DNA of 13,569 nucleotides from Candidatus Woesearchaeota archaeon (GCA_016185915.1 JACPMP010000034.1:1-13569); one strand, 5' to 3'; shown: positions 1 to 5,898, counted from the stretch's first letter. Translations and numbers: made by a program. The notes: a model not told the origin generated them from the letters alone.

Positions 1-220
1 ATTGTTCTCATTTAATATATATTAAATATATATTAAGTATTTAAATTTTATTGTGATGCAGAATACATTTCTTAGAACTAAGAAGTCGAAAGATTAAGTT
101 GGGGGACTATAAACTCATTCAGCATAAATTTGATTCAACAACAATTTTTTCAAAATTTAAAAAATTTCAAAAATGTAAAATAAATTAAAAGTCTATTAGC
201 TAATACCAAATAAAGAAAAT
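1..220. other. AT-rich intergenic stretch without a gene
   Basis: No coding region is visible. The first 45 bases are alternating A/T with overlapping palindromes. A small hairpin (TTCTTA, loop GAAC, TAAGAA) lies at 69-84, and a perfect 12-bp palindrome TATTAGCTAATA lies at 194-205. The palindrome and the A/T-rich run at 176-190 could be promoter or operator sequence for the structured segment that follows at 221-326, but nothing here is diagnostic. Confidence 0.4.
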
Positions 221-326
221 GTGGCCCATCGCTGAGCCACCGCTTGCCTTCATATAAAAAAACGTTGGGGGTGGTTTTCTAATGAAGGCAAAGAAACAAT
301 CTCACCACAAAGACTAAAGGGGTGAT
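221..326 (+). ncRNA. Candidate structured RNA with three consecutive hairpins
   Basis: Three stems follow each other. GTGGC (221-225) pairs with GCCAC (236-240). TTGCCTTCAT (244-253) pairs perfectly over 10 bp with ATGAAGGCAA (282-291). TCACC (302-306) pairs with GGTGA (321-325). The loop of the second stem carries GGGGGTGG, which could also pair with CACCAC downstream as a pseudoknot. GC content is clearly higher than the surroundings. It is not the leader of a plus-strand gene, because the next real gene (ftsZ) ends here on the other strand. It could instead be an unrelated short RNA or part of the ftsZ 3' region. I do not recognise a known RNA family. Confidence 0.35.
282..317 (+). CDS. 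Possible 11-residue micro-ORF inside the structured segment
   Basis: An ATG at 282 opens an 11-codon frame, MKAKKQSHHKD, closed by TAA at 315-317. A purine-rich GGGGGTGG lies 8 bases upstream and resembles a Shine-Dalgarno site, and AAAGGGGTGAT follows the stop. The start codon lies in the 3' arm of the strong hairpin at 244-291, so base pairing would hide it. This is a weak call: the length is too short to distinguish from chance, and the GC-rich bases are explained equally well by RNA structure. Confidence 0.15.
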   Translation: MKAKKQSHHKD

Positions 327-370
327 TAGGAAATTTGTTTTTTTGCCAAATTGTTTTTGGTTACTTATTT

Positions 371-445
371 TAATTTTAAATCTGTCGCTTCGCGACAAAA
401 TTTAGTCTCGGCGAAATTTTTTTCTGCCATTAAAATTTCGCCTCG
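371..445 (-). repeat. Two-hairpin dispersed repeat, copy A (inverted)
   Basis: Read on the minus strand it has the layout CGAGG, stem 1, loop with AATGGCAGAA, stem 1', GAG, an A/T linker, stem 2 with a GAA loop, then GATT. Stem 1 is an 11-bp perfect pairing of 410-420 with 432-442. Stem 2 is GTCGC-GAA-GCGAC (384-396). The same layout with different but compensating stem bases is found at 461-527 and 10305-10376. Copies A and B form an inverted pair directly downstream of ftsZ. Confidence 0.7.
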
Positions 446-460
446 AACATTTAATGAATT

Positions 461-527
461 GGCGAGGTTTTGCGATGTGGCAGAACAGCAAAACCGAGCA
501 CAATATTTTGCCGAAGGCGGATTGAAT
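461..527 (+). repeat. Two-hairpin dispersed repeat, copy B
   Basis: Starts GGCGAGG. Stem 1 is GGTTTTGC (466-473) with GCAAAACC (488-495), and its loop contains TGGCAGAA. GAGCACAA and a TTTTG linker follow, then stem 2 GCC-GAA-GGC (510-518) and GGATTGAA. The stem bases differ from copies A and C but pairing is kept, while the loop words TGGCAGAA, GAGCACAA and GGATTGAA stay nearly fixed. It ends about 28 bases before the ftsZ stop codon. Confidence 0.7.
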
Positions 528-555
528 TTGTTAGTTCACCTTTTTATCACAAATT

Positions 556-1626
556 TTATTGAACTAATTCAATTCCAAGCTCATGTGAAACTGCAACTGC
601 TGCTTGTGATGGCCTTGAGTAATCAACCTTCCCAAGCACCCAAGGGCTTTTAACGCCTGTGATAATTGTCATAACTGTGATTCTGCCTTTCATATCATCA
701 ACAACTCGAGCGCCCCAAATGACATTTGCATCATCATCTAAGCTTTCTGTCACAAGTTCTCCTGTTCTGTTTATGTCGTCAAGAGTCATATCTGGTCCGC
801 CGACAACATGAATTAAAGCGCCTGTTGCACCTCTGTAATCAACTTCAAGCAACGGGTTTGCTAGAGCTCCTTTGACAGCCTCCTCAACTCTATTGTTAGT
901 GTCAGATGAGCCGACTCCAATAACTGCAACTCCTCCATTTTGCATTATCGCTTTGACATCAGCATAATCAAGATTAACTAGAGAGGGTACTGCAATTGTT
1001 TCAACTATGCCTTTGATCATTGTGGCAACTAGCTCGTTAGCTACTGCAAATGCCTGTTGTATAGGTAAATTCCCGGCAATTTGGACTAATCTGTTGTTGT
1101 CAATAACTATAACTGTGTCAGAAACTTGTCTTAATTGCTGCAACCCAAACTCTGCTTTGTCAACTCTTGCCCTTTCTATTTTGAAAGGCATAGTAACAGT
1201 TCCAATTATTATTGCGCCTGTATCTTTTGCAATATGCGCTACAACCGGAGCAGCGCCTGTTCCTGTGCCGCCGCCCATTCCAGCGCATACAAAAACCATA
1301 TCAGCTCCTTTTAAGCTTTCTTTTAACTCATTCATCGATTCTTTTGCTGCCTCAGCCCCTTTTTCAGGAAAGCCACCACAGCCTAATCCCCGAGTTACAC
1401 TTTTTCCAATTAAGAACTTGCGATCAGCGTCTATAACGCCTAAATGTTGCTTATCAGTATTGCATGCTATTATTTCAGCACCTTTGATGCCTTTTTTGTA
1501 GAGCCATCCAACCATATTATTGCCAGCTCCGCCAACTCCAATAACTTTTATGTTTGCTTGTCCGACTTCAAAACTCAAGCTTGTATCTGCAGCTTGTTTT
1601 ATTACACTCTCAACTAAAAAATCCAT
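556..1626 (-). CDS. ftsZ: Cell division GTPase FtsZ, archaeal FtsZ2 type
   Basis: Tubulin-like GTPase that polymerises into the cytoplasmic division ring. The 356-residue protein shows the N-terminal nucleotide motif GVGGAGNN (30-37), the tubulin signature GGGTGTGAAP (118-127), the TPF-like segment VTMPFKIERAR (144-154) and the catalytic T7 loop NLDYAD (218-223), where both acidic residues are present. The segment IERARVDKAEFGL, the NLPIQQAF block (186-193) and the ending TGVKSPWVLG fit FtsZ2 better than FtsZ1, from memory of haloarchaeal and methanogen sequences. The ATG at 1626 follows a strong Shine-Dalgarno stretch (GGGGGAA on the minus strand, 1634-1640). The last 26 residues are a poorly conserved tail ending LGIELVQ. 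The gene is divergent from dphB. Length and motifs are complete, so it should be functional. Confidence 0.96.
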   Translation of the reverse strand: MDFLVESVIKQAADTSLSFEVGQANIKVIGVGGAGNNMVGWLYKKGIKGAEIIACNTDKQHLGVIDADRKFLIGKSVTRGLGCGGFPEKGAEAAKESMNELKESLKGADMVFVCAGMGGGTGTGAAPVVAHIAKDTGAIIIGTVTMPFKIERARVDKAEFGLQQLRQVSDTVIVIDNNRLVQIAGNLPIQQAFAVANELVATMIKGIVETIAVPSLVNLDYADVKAIMQNGGVAVIGVGSSDTNNRVEEAVKGALANPLLEVDYRGATGALIHVVGGPDMTLDDINRTGELVTESLDDDANVIWGARVVDDMKGRITVMTIITGVKSPWVLGKVDYSRPSQAAVAVSHELGIELVQ

Positions 1627-1633
1627 TTTTATC

Positions 1634-1686
1634 TTCCCCCTTTTCCCCTAGCCCAGTGGTTTTCATTTATATTTTACAATATAAAC
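1634..1686 (-). promoter_or_regulatory. ftsZ promoter and ribosome binding site
   Basis: On the minus strand a TATA-like element (GTTTATATTG, complement of 1676-1685; a second, AAATATAAATG, lies just downstream) sits about 25-30 bases before a likely start near 1654. The 5' leader contains the purine run GGGGAAAAGGGGGAAGAT, which places GGGGGAA 8 bases before the ATG. Confidence 0.5.
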
Positions 1687-1735
1687 TTTCAAATACCGAA
1701 ATGCTTATATTGCTGTTCTATAGTTACCCTTTTAG

Positions 1736-1880
1736 AATTAGTTTGTGCCAACAAACTGATTTAATACCGTTTTATAGTTTTTTTCGTACTAAAAAACTAG
1801 AATTCCAAAATTAAGCTTATTTTAAGCTGCTTTTCGCCAAAAAAGCTGCTTTAATTGAGTTTTTTGCCAAAAAAACTCAT
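1736..1880. other. Array of four hairpins, three with a GCCA loop
   Basis: H1 pairs AGTTTGT (1740-1746) with ACAAACT (1751-1757) around GCCA and extends outward to about 11 bp. H2 pairs TAGTTTTTT (1775-1783) with AAAAAACTA (1791-1799) around a 7-base loop. H3 pairs AGCTGCTTTT (1825-1834) with AAAAGCTGCT (1841-1850), with one T-T mismatch, around CGCCAA. H4 pairs TGAGTTTTTT (1856-1865) with AAAAAACTCA (1870-1879) around GCCA. Stem sequences differ while the loop word is kept in three of four. The array fills the spacer between the two divergent promoters and does not overlap the proposed dphB TATA box. Confidence 0.6.
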
Positions 1881-1897
1881 ATTTAATCTTTCTTAAA

Positions 1898-1910
1898 TTT
1901 TATATAAAAA
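1898..1910 (+). promoter_or_regulatory. dphB TATA box
   Basis: TTTATATAAAAA, a good archaeal TATA element, lies about 45 bases before the dphB ATG. It predicts a start near 1925-1930 and a leader of roughly 20-25 bases without a Shine-Dalgarno sequence. Confidence 0.55.
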
Positions 1911-1950
1911 ACAGCAAAGTAATTTAAAACTTAAAATAATTCCAATCAAA

Positions 1951-2703
1951 ATGTCCCTCTACTTCATCGGTCTTGGATTAAGCAATGAAAAAGACATCAG
2001 CATTAACGGACTTGAAGCTGTAAAAAAATGTGATGTTGTTTATTTAGAAGATTATACTTCTATTTTGAATTGCAAAAAACAGGATTTGGAAAAATTTTTT
2101 GGAAAAAAAATTGTTTTAGCAAGAAGAAATCTTGTCGAATCAGACAATAATGAAATTTTAGAAAATGCAAAAATAAAAAATGTTGCTTTATTGATTGCTG
2201 GAGACCCTTTAGTTGCAACAACACACATTGATTTGTTTTTGAGGGCTAAAAAGGAAGGTATAAAGTGTAATATTATTCATAACGCTTCAATTATTACGGC
2301 AGTTGGGATTACTGGACTTCAAATATATAAATTTGGAAAAACGACAAGCATTCCATTAGAAAATGAAAATGTTGAAACTCCTTATGATGTTTTAAAGGAC
2401 AATTTGAGTTTAGCTCTTCATACATTATTTTTGCTTGACTTGAATCCAGAAGAAGAAAAATATTTGAGCATAAATGACGCAATAAGGTATTTGCTGAAGG
2501 TTGAATTGAAAAAAAATCAGAAAATCTTTTCTGAGAAAACTCTTTGTGTCGGATGTGCAAGAATTGGGAGCGAAAGCCAGATTATTAAAGTTGGCACTGC
2601 GAAAGAATTGCTGAAATTTAATTTTGGCAAAGCGGTTCATTGTTTTATCATACCTGGAAAATTGCATTTTGTAGAAGAAGAGACTTTAAAGTTGTGGGAA
2701 TAA
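1951..2703 (+). CDS. dphB: Diphthine synthase DphB
   Basis: S-adenosylmethionine-dependent methyltransferase of diphthamide biosynthesis. It methylates the modified histidine of translation elongation factor 2 (aEF-2), an archaeal and eukaryotic pathway. The 250 residues match the family's usual length (about 250-270). Visible family motifs are IGLGLS at the N-terminus (6-11), YLEDYTS (31-37), the SAM-binding GDPLVATTH (84-92), HNAS (110-113) and GLQIYKFGKTTSIP (122-135). The ATG at 1951 is the only start consistent with the conserved MSLYFIGLGL opening. It stands alone on the plus strand, with a TATA box of its own, and ends 45 bases before the tRNA-derived left end of the integrated element. 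Other enzymes of the pathway are not in the window. Confidence 0.95.
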   Translation: MSLYFIGLGLSNEKDISINGLEAVKKCDVVYLEDYTSILNCKKQDLEKFFGKKIVLARRNLVESDNNEILENAKIKNVALLIAGDPLVATTHIDLFLRAKKEGIKCNIIHNASIITAVGITGLQIYKFGKTTSIPLENENVETPYDVLKDNLSLALHTLFLLDLNPEEEKYLSINDAIRYLLKVELKKNQKIFSEKTLCVGCARIGSESQIIKVGTAKELLKFNFGKAVHCFIIPGKLHFVEEETLKLWE

Positions 2704-2715
2704 AATCAACAATAA

Positions 2716-2724
2716 TTTTATAAA
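2716..2724 (+). promoter_or_regulatory. Orphaned tRNA-Gln promoter (TATA box)
   Basis: TTTTATAAA is centred about 29 bases upstream of the tRNA 5' fragment at 2749, the normal spacing for an archaeal tRNA gene. It is probably the original promoter of tRNA-Gln, now separated from the rest of the gene by the 6-kb element. Confidence 0.6.
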
Positions 2725-2746
2725 CAAAGTAGAAAATTCTTGTGAT

Positions 2747-2767
2747 ACAGCCCCGTAGTGCAGCGGT
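2747..2767 (+). repeat. attL, left direct repeat
   Basis: Identical to 8816-8836 over 14 bases (ACAGCCCCGTAGTG), then C here versus T there, then six identical bases (AGCGGT). It covers the 5' acceptor strand and start of the D-arm of tRNA-Gln. Integration at the 5' end of a tRNA is less common than at the 3' end. Confidence 0.8.
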
Positions 2768-2778
2768 GGTCAGTTCAC
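2749..2778 (+). pseudogene. tRNA 5' fragment (acceptor strand plus D-arm)
   Basis: Begins AGCCCCGTA like the complete tRNA-Gln, followed by a full D-arm in which GTG pairs with CAC. It then runs into six T residues (2779-2784) and stops resembling a tRNA. Unlike the complete copy it has no insertion in the D-arm. It still has a TATA box at proper distance, so a short transcript ending at the T-run is possible. It is most simply an att remnant, with bases after 2760 brought in by the element. Confidence 0.65.
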
Positions 2779-2842
2779 TTTTTTAATTGTTTCCGAACTG
2801 ATATTGGGATTACAGTTCGGAATTTTTATAATTGCCGAACTG
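2771..2842. promoter_or_regulatory. Four alternating 8-nt arms, candidate recombinase or operator sites
   Basis: CAGTTC (2771-2776), CCGAACTG (2793-2800), CAGTTCGG (2813-2820) and CCGAACTG (2835-2842) alternate in direction. Their starts are 22, 20 and 22 bases apart, about two helical turns, so all lie on one face of the DNA. The last two flank a TATA-like TTTTTATAATTG (2822-2833) that could serve the integrase gene. In RNA, neighbouring arms would form mutually exclusive hairpins. Candidate roles are arm-type binding sites of the integrase, an operator, or an attenuator. Confidence 0.6.
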
Positions 2843-2887
2843 ACTTTTTAGCAATTTCTTAAATAAAAGCTGGTGGTGGAGCATGAA

Positions 2888-3517
2888 ATGTCAAGATACG
2901 AAACAGGCTACATTAAATACCTTACCGACGACGAATTTAAGAAAATAAGGCAGTATGTCGAGAAGCTTCAAAGCCCATCTATGCGAATGTGCCTTAAAGT
3001 TCTGATGTATCTGGGCTTGCGCTCCAGCGAAGCCATAGCTCTAAAAAGGCAGAATTTCAACAAAAACTTCTCAAAGCTCGTTTATACCATGCTCAAGAGC
3101 AGAAAAGTCAAAGAAAGGCACGTTCCAGCATTTTTGAGGCATGAATTAGCAGCATATCATCGGCAATGGCATCATCGCTGCATTGACGGCTTTCTGTTTT
3201 TTTCTTCATATCGCAATCAATCAAAAGGCAGCCACATAAAAAGAAGCTCTATCGGATTGAAATTTAGAGACATGAGGCGCAAGCTGGGCTTGCTGCAATC
3301 CTATTACACAACAAAAAATGGCATTACTTTGCACAGGATAAGCCCGCATACATTAAGGCATTATGCGCTCTACAAATACTACAAAGCAGCTGGCAATGAC
3401 TTAATTGCAGCAAGAGACATCATTGGGCATGTCAAAGTTGAAACAACTGCAAAATATATCAAAAGTGTTGAACTGATCAGTCAAGAGGAATTTATTGTTG
3501 AGAAAGCTTTTGCCTGA
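2888..3517 (+). CDS. Tyrosine recombinase (integrase), catalytic domain only
   Basis: Site-specific recombinase that would integrate and excise the element at tRNA-Gln. The 209-residue protein has the full catalytic set: Arg45 in GLRSSE, a lysine around 70-73 in the LKSRK beta-hairpin, His154 and Arg157 in HTLRH, His181 in IIGH and the nucleophile Tyr190 in TAKYIKS. The start at 2888 is chosen because GGTGGTGGA (2872-2880) is a good Shine-Dalgarno site 7 bases upstream; an in-frame GTG at 2873 would lie within that site. There are only about 30 residues before the catalytic fold, so the usual N-terminal core-binding domain is missing or reduced. The gene is intact and not split by the att site, unlike SSV-type integrases. 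It points away from attL and converges on the minus-strand gene train. Confidence 0.92.
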   Translation: MSRYETGYIKYLTDDEFKKIRQYVEKLQSPSMRMCLKVLMYLGLRSSEAIALKRQNFNKNFSKLVYTMLKSRKVKERHVPAFLRHELAAYHRQWHHRCIDGFLFFSSYRNQSKGSHIKRSSIGLKFRDMRRKLGLLQSYYTTKNGITLHRISPHTLRHYALYKYYKAAGNDLIAARDIIGHVKVETTAKYIKSVELISQEEFIVEKAFA

Positions 3518-3576
3518 TTTGATGTTTTAAGTAGGGTATAGACGACAAACAGGGCATTTTTCGACGACAAAGAAGT

Positions 3577-3741
3577 TCAAATAATCCTTTTTGAGCATAA
3601 TTTTATTTTTAATTCCTGTGTTACTTTCGTGTTTTCTTCTATTGCAGAAATTAATTTTTTAAGAATTGTTTGCCTGTCATAAATCAAATAAGCGATAAAG
3701 ATTCCTGCCATTCCATACTGCAATAGTGGCTGCTCAATCAT
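3577..3741 (-). CDS. Small holin-like membrane protein (54 residues)
   Basis: A 54-residue protein starting MIEQPLLQYGMAGIFIAYLI, with one membrane segment (about 8-22) followed by a charged, helical tail rich in Lys and Glu. This architecture resembles BhlA/UviB-type small phage holins, where a short N-terminal membrane helix is followed by a coiled tail, but I cannot demonstrate homology. Its ATG at 3741 overlaps the stop of the upstream 252-residue membrane protein in an ATGA arrangement (3738-3741), strong evidence for translational coupling and for the gene being real. It is the last gene of the minus-strand train, facing the integrase. Lysis or membrane function is inferred from position and topology only. 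Confidence 0.65.
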   Translation of the reverse strand: MIEQPLLQYGMAGIFIAYLIYDRQTILKKLISAIEENTKVTQELKIKLCSKRII

Positions 3742-4496
3742 TTTTTCCTCGACAATAAATAAACTATTGCCAATGCTAGCAAAGTGCCTGTGCCTATTCC
3801 GCCTAAAAATCCGCCAGCTCCGCTTGGGCTTTCAGGAATATCCCTCTCTGATGGTGTTTCTGGCAAGCTTGGATTTGTTAGATTATCTGCTGCGTTCTGT
3901 TTATCCTCGTCAGAAGTATAAGGACTTTCTAAAACTGCTGTGTTGCCATCTATCCATGCTTGAATTGTATCTTCTCTTTCAATTAGCACTTTTCCGTCCA
4001 TAAAGGCACGTATCGAAAATCTTACAGAATAAACTACAAAGATTAATGCAACTGCAATAATGCCTATCAGAAGCAATAACGTCAATGAAATAGGTTCTGT
4101 GCCTCTTTTGACAAAACCGATATGATATTCACTTCCGCTTGCGTCCCAGCCTATATACTGCACGGAATAGCCTAATCTATTGAGCAGAGGTTCAACTCTT
4201 GAAAGAATTGAACCACCATAATTTTTAATTTGTTGCATAAAAGTTGCATCGCCTGAAATCACAAAAACATAAGGATTATTGACGCTGCCAACTTCAAAAG
4301 TTTCAGGCGGTGTTTCTGGAATTGTTACAACTTCTTTTTCTGTTATAGTCGGATAAACATCAACAATCCAGCCAGCATAACCACGAAAGGCACTACTCAT
4401 CATATTTTGTAAATTACCATAATCTGTATCCTCATAATAAATGCTTTCACAATGTCCGCCGCTTTGACAAAATCTGCCAGATAACACCCAAACCAT
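3738..4496 (-). CDS. Double-spanning membrane protein, putative virion or egress protein
   Basis: 252 residues of unknown family. Residues 1-134 look like an extracytoplasmic or soluble domain with Cys10 and Cys16. A clear membrane helix lies at about 135-158 (PISLTLLLLIGIIAVALIFV). A charged region (161-205), a Pro/Ser/Glu-rich linker (208-226) and a second, glycine-led membrane helix (229-249) ending in a basic SRKK tail follow. The layout suits a protein anchored in a viral or cell membrane. It starts 2 bases after the preceding 65-residue gene and overlaps the next gene by four bases, so all three are probably co-translated. The short N-terminus before Cys10 has no good signal peptide. 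Confidence 0.8.
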   Translation of the reverse strand: MVWVLSGRFCQSGGHCESIYYEDTDYGNLQNMMSSAFRGYAGWIVDVYPTITEKEVVTIPETPPETFEVGSVNNPYVFVISGDATFMQQIKNYGGSILSRVEPLLNRLGYSVQYIGWDASGSEYHIGFVKRGTEPISLTLLLLIGIIAVALIFVVYSVRFSIRAFMDGKVLIEREDTIQAWIDGNTAVLESPYTSDEDKQNAADNLTNPSLPETPSERDIPESPSGAGGFLGGIGTGTLLALAIVYLLSRKK

Positions 4497-4498
4497 TG

Positions 4499-4696
4499 TT
4501 ACATCAACCCCAGCTTTTTAGCTATGAGATTTATTTTTTCATCTGTTGATAATGCTGAAAATTCTGCTTTCTTTGCGTCTTCTGCTGCTAATTGCTCCGC
4601 TTCTTTTTGCTTTTTTATCTGCTGTATTTCTATCTCACTTGTGCTGTTATCAACTTCAATTTTCTCATTTCCAACATACAAAGTATGCATTCCCAT
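4499..4696 (-). CDS. Small hypothetical protein next to the fibre gene
   Basis: 65 residues with a short beta-like N-terminus (MHTLYVGNEKIEV), an acidic Ser/Thr patch and a long Lys/Glu/Ala-rich helix (about 22-45) that could be a coiled coil, closing with STDEKINLIAKKLGLM. No family recognised. It begins 1 base after the stop of the fibre-like gene and ends 2 bases before the next start, so it is firmly in the operon. By position it may be a fibre-associated or assembly protein, as small genes after phage fibres often are; that is a guess. The start could also be the second ATG, at 4690. Confidence 0.65.
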   Translation of the reverse strand: MGMHTLYVGNEKIEVDNSTSEIEIQQIKKQKEAEQLAAEDAKKAEFSALSTDEKINLIAKKLGLM

Positions 4697-4697
4697 T

Positions 4698-5519
4698 TTA
4701 TTGTTTAACTTTGTAAACTTTCCATCTGAATTTTGCTAAAGTTCCTCCTGCCTGCATACGTCCTCTTAAACTGATTGTAAAAGCTGATGTTATCCAATTG
4801 GCTATCATACTTGTTTCTGTGCTTGCAATTACAAAAACAGTAGCAGCGTCACTTATTGTTGTTCCTGAATGCTGCAATAATGATGTTGATGTTATTGATT
4901 GACTTATTTTTGAAGCATGATGAGGGCGATTGTTTGTATTATTCAATTCGCCTGTCGTGAATGTATTTGTGCCGTCATAAACCCTAATTTGAAAAAATGA
5001 TACACTTGCAGCGTTTGTATCATCGCCTTCGACTTCAACTACAATTAAGTCATCTACAGCGAAATCACCTGCTGTAAAAGTTTTTGTACCAATTTCTTCA
5101 TCACTTGTATTTGTTGTGCTACCCGTCCCCGAGTGCATTTTTACAACATCTTGCGTTGATGAAAGAGTTGCAAATTCTAAAGCATTTGCCGCAGCATTTG
5201 TCCTTAAAACTTGTAATGCTGTTCCCAATGCTGCCAATGCAGTTCCGCCTTTTGCAACAGCTAACGGAGCGGTTTCTAAAGCAACATCTCCCAAGCCTAG
5301 CGTCGTCCTTTGATTTGAAGCGGCTGCGTCATCAATTAATGCCCTGCCTGCCGCTGTGCAAGCAATTTCTTCAACATCACCAGCTCCAGCAGTAGAACGT
5401 CCCAAAACTTTATCTGTCGCCGAAACATTTTGTATTTTTGCGTATGTTACGGCGTCATTATCTATTTCTGCCGTCTGTATGCTGTATCCGAGTGGCTGCG
5501 CCACATAAAACATTGGCAT
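4698..5519 (-). CDS. Phage fibre/receptor-binding-like protein
   Basis: 273 residues. Residues 18-105 carry the Ala/Gly/Thr-rich pattern common in bacteriophage tail fibres: DAVTYAKIQNVSATDKVLGR, then TAGAGDVEEI, AAGRALIDDA, RTTLGLG and AVAKGGTA. The C-terminal half (about 120-273) is Thr/Ser-rich and beta-like, with FQIRVYDGTNTF and a basic close (FRWKVYKVKQ), and is probably the receptor-binding or trimerising part. The start at 5519 is preferred because GAGGT lies 5 bases upstream and the preceding gene stops 1 base before; a longer frame to 5582 would overlap that gene. In the element it would make contact with the host surface. The fibre-like repeat is recognised from memory of phage proteins and should be tested by profile search. 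Confidence 0.8.
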   Translation of the reverse strand: MPMFYVAQPLGYSIQTAEIDNDAVTYAKIQNVSATDKVLGRSTAGAGDVEEIACTAAGRALIDDAAASNQRTTLGLGDVALETAPLAVAKGGTALAALGTALQVLRTNAAANALEFATLSSTQDVVKMHSGTGSTTNTSDEEIGTKTFTAGDFAVDDLIVVEVEGDDTNAASVSFFQIRVYDGTNTFTTGELNNTNNRPHHASKISQSITSTSLLQHSGTTISDAATVFVIASTETSMIANWITSAFTISLRGRMQAGGTLAKFRWKVYKVKQ

Positions 5520-5520
5520 T

Positions 5521-5859
5521 TTAAACCTCTTTTTTGACAGATGCTTTAAAAAATATTTTATTGGCTGTTTCAGCTGTTGCACCGTCTAGGTTTGCTTGAT
5601 CAACCGTATCAAACTCAATGCCCTCGTCATGCTCTAAAACAAAAATTGTATTAGCTGGAATTTGAAAGACTTTTGTGCCTGATGTTTGCTCGTCAAGCCT
5701 GATTTCGATTGCAACATTATCTCTATTGTAAACTTCTAAACTATTCCAGCGTTCATAACCGCCTTTGCTGGCATAAGTCGGAGCATTAATTACTCTCTCT
5801 GAAGCTCCAGCTGCAACAGCTGTATTCTTTGCGCTTGAACTTTGAATTACTTTTAACAT
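5521..5859 (-). CDS. Small beta-rich putative virion protein
   Basis: 112 residues, unknown family. After a polar N-terminus the sequence alternates short strands and turns: WNSLEVYNRDNVAIEIRLDE, then KVFQIPANTIFVLEHDEGI, then KIFFKASVKKEV. The pattern of a strand, a Pro-Ala-Asn turn and a strand (64-75) resembles the cupin or jelly-roll type pieces found in phage structural proteins, but I cannot assign a fold. It has its own upstream TATA element and directly precedes the fibre gene by 1 base. It may be a minor capsid, vertex or spike-base protein. Confidence that it is a real gene is high, and low for any role. Confidence 0.75.
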   Translation of the reverse strand: MLKVIQSSSAKNTAVAAGASERVINAPTYASKGGYERWNSLEVYNRDNVAIEIRLDEQTSGTKVFQIPANTIFVLEHDEGIEFDTVDQANLDGATAETANKIFFKASVKKEV

Positions 5860-5887
5860 TTTATTTAAAGTTGTCCTCGTGAAAAGT

Positions 5888-5898
5888 CTTTATAAAAT
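5888..5898 (-). promoter_or_regulatory. Internal TATA box for the fibre operon
   Basis: TTTTATAAAG on the minus strand lies about 30-35 bases before the ATG at 5859, in the only sizeable gap (57 bases) of the structural genes. It predicts a nearly leaderless transcript for the 112-residue protein, fibre and membrane genes. Confidence 0.5.

Noticed and set aside
461..505. Repeat copy B as an H/ACA guide RNA (stem followed by GAGCACA)
   Set aside because: Copy A has no ACA at the equivalent place, and no pseudouridylation pocket or kink-turn is visible in stem 1.
351..653. 100-codon plus-strand frame starting TTG
   Set aside because: It runs through the inverted pair of structured repeats and into the antisense of the ftsZ 3' end; no start signal and no protein-like pattern.
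1007..1501. Long plus-strand frame of 164 codons
   Set aside because: Pure antisense shadow of ftsZ, whose motifs are unambiguous.
5520..5582. Longer N-terminus of the fibre gene starting at 5582
   Set aside because: It would overlap the preceding gene; the ATG at 5519 has a good Shine-Dalgarno site and 1-base spacing.
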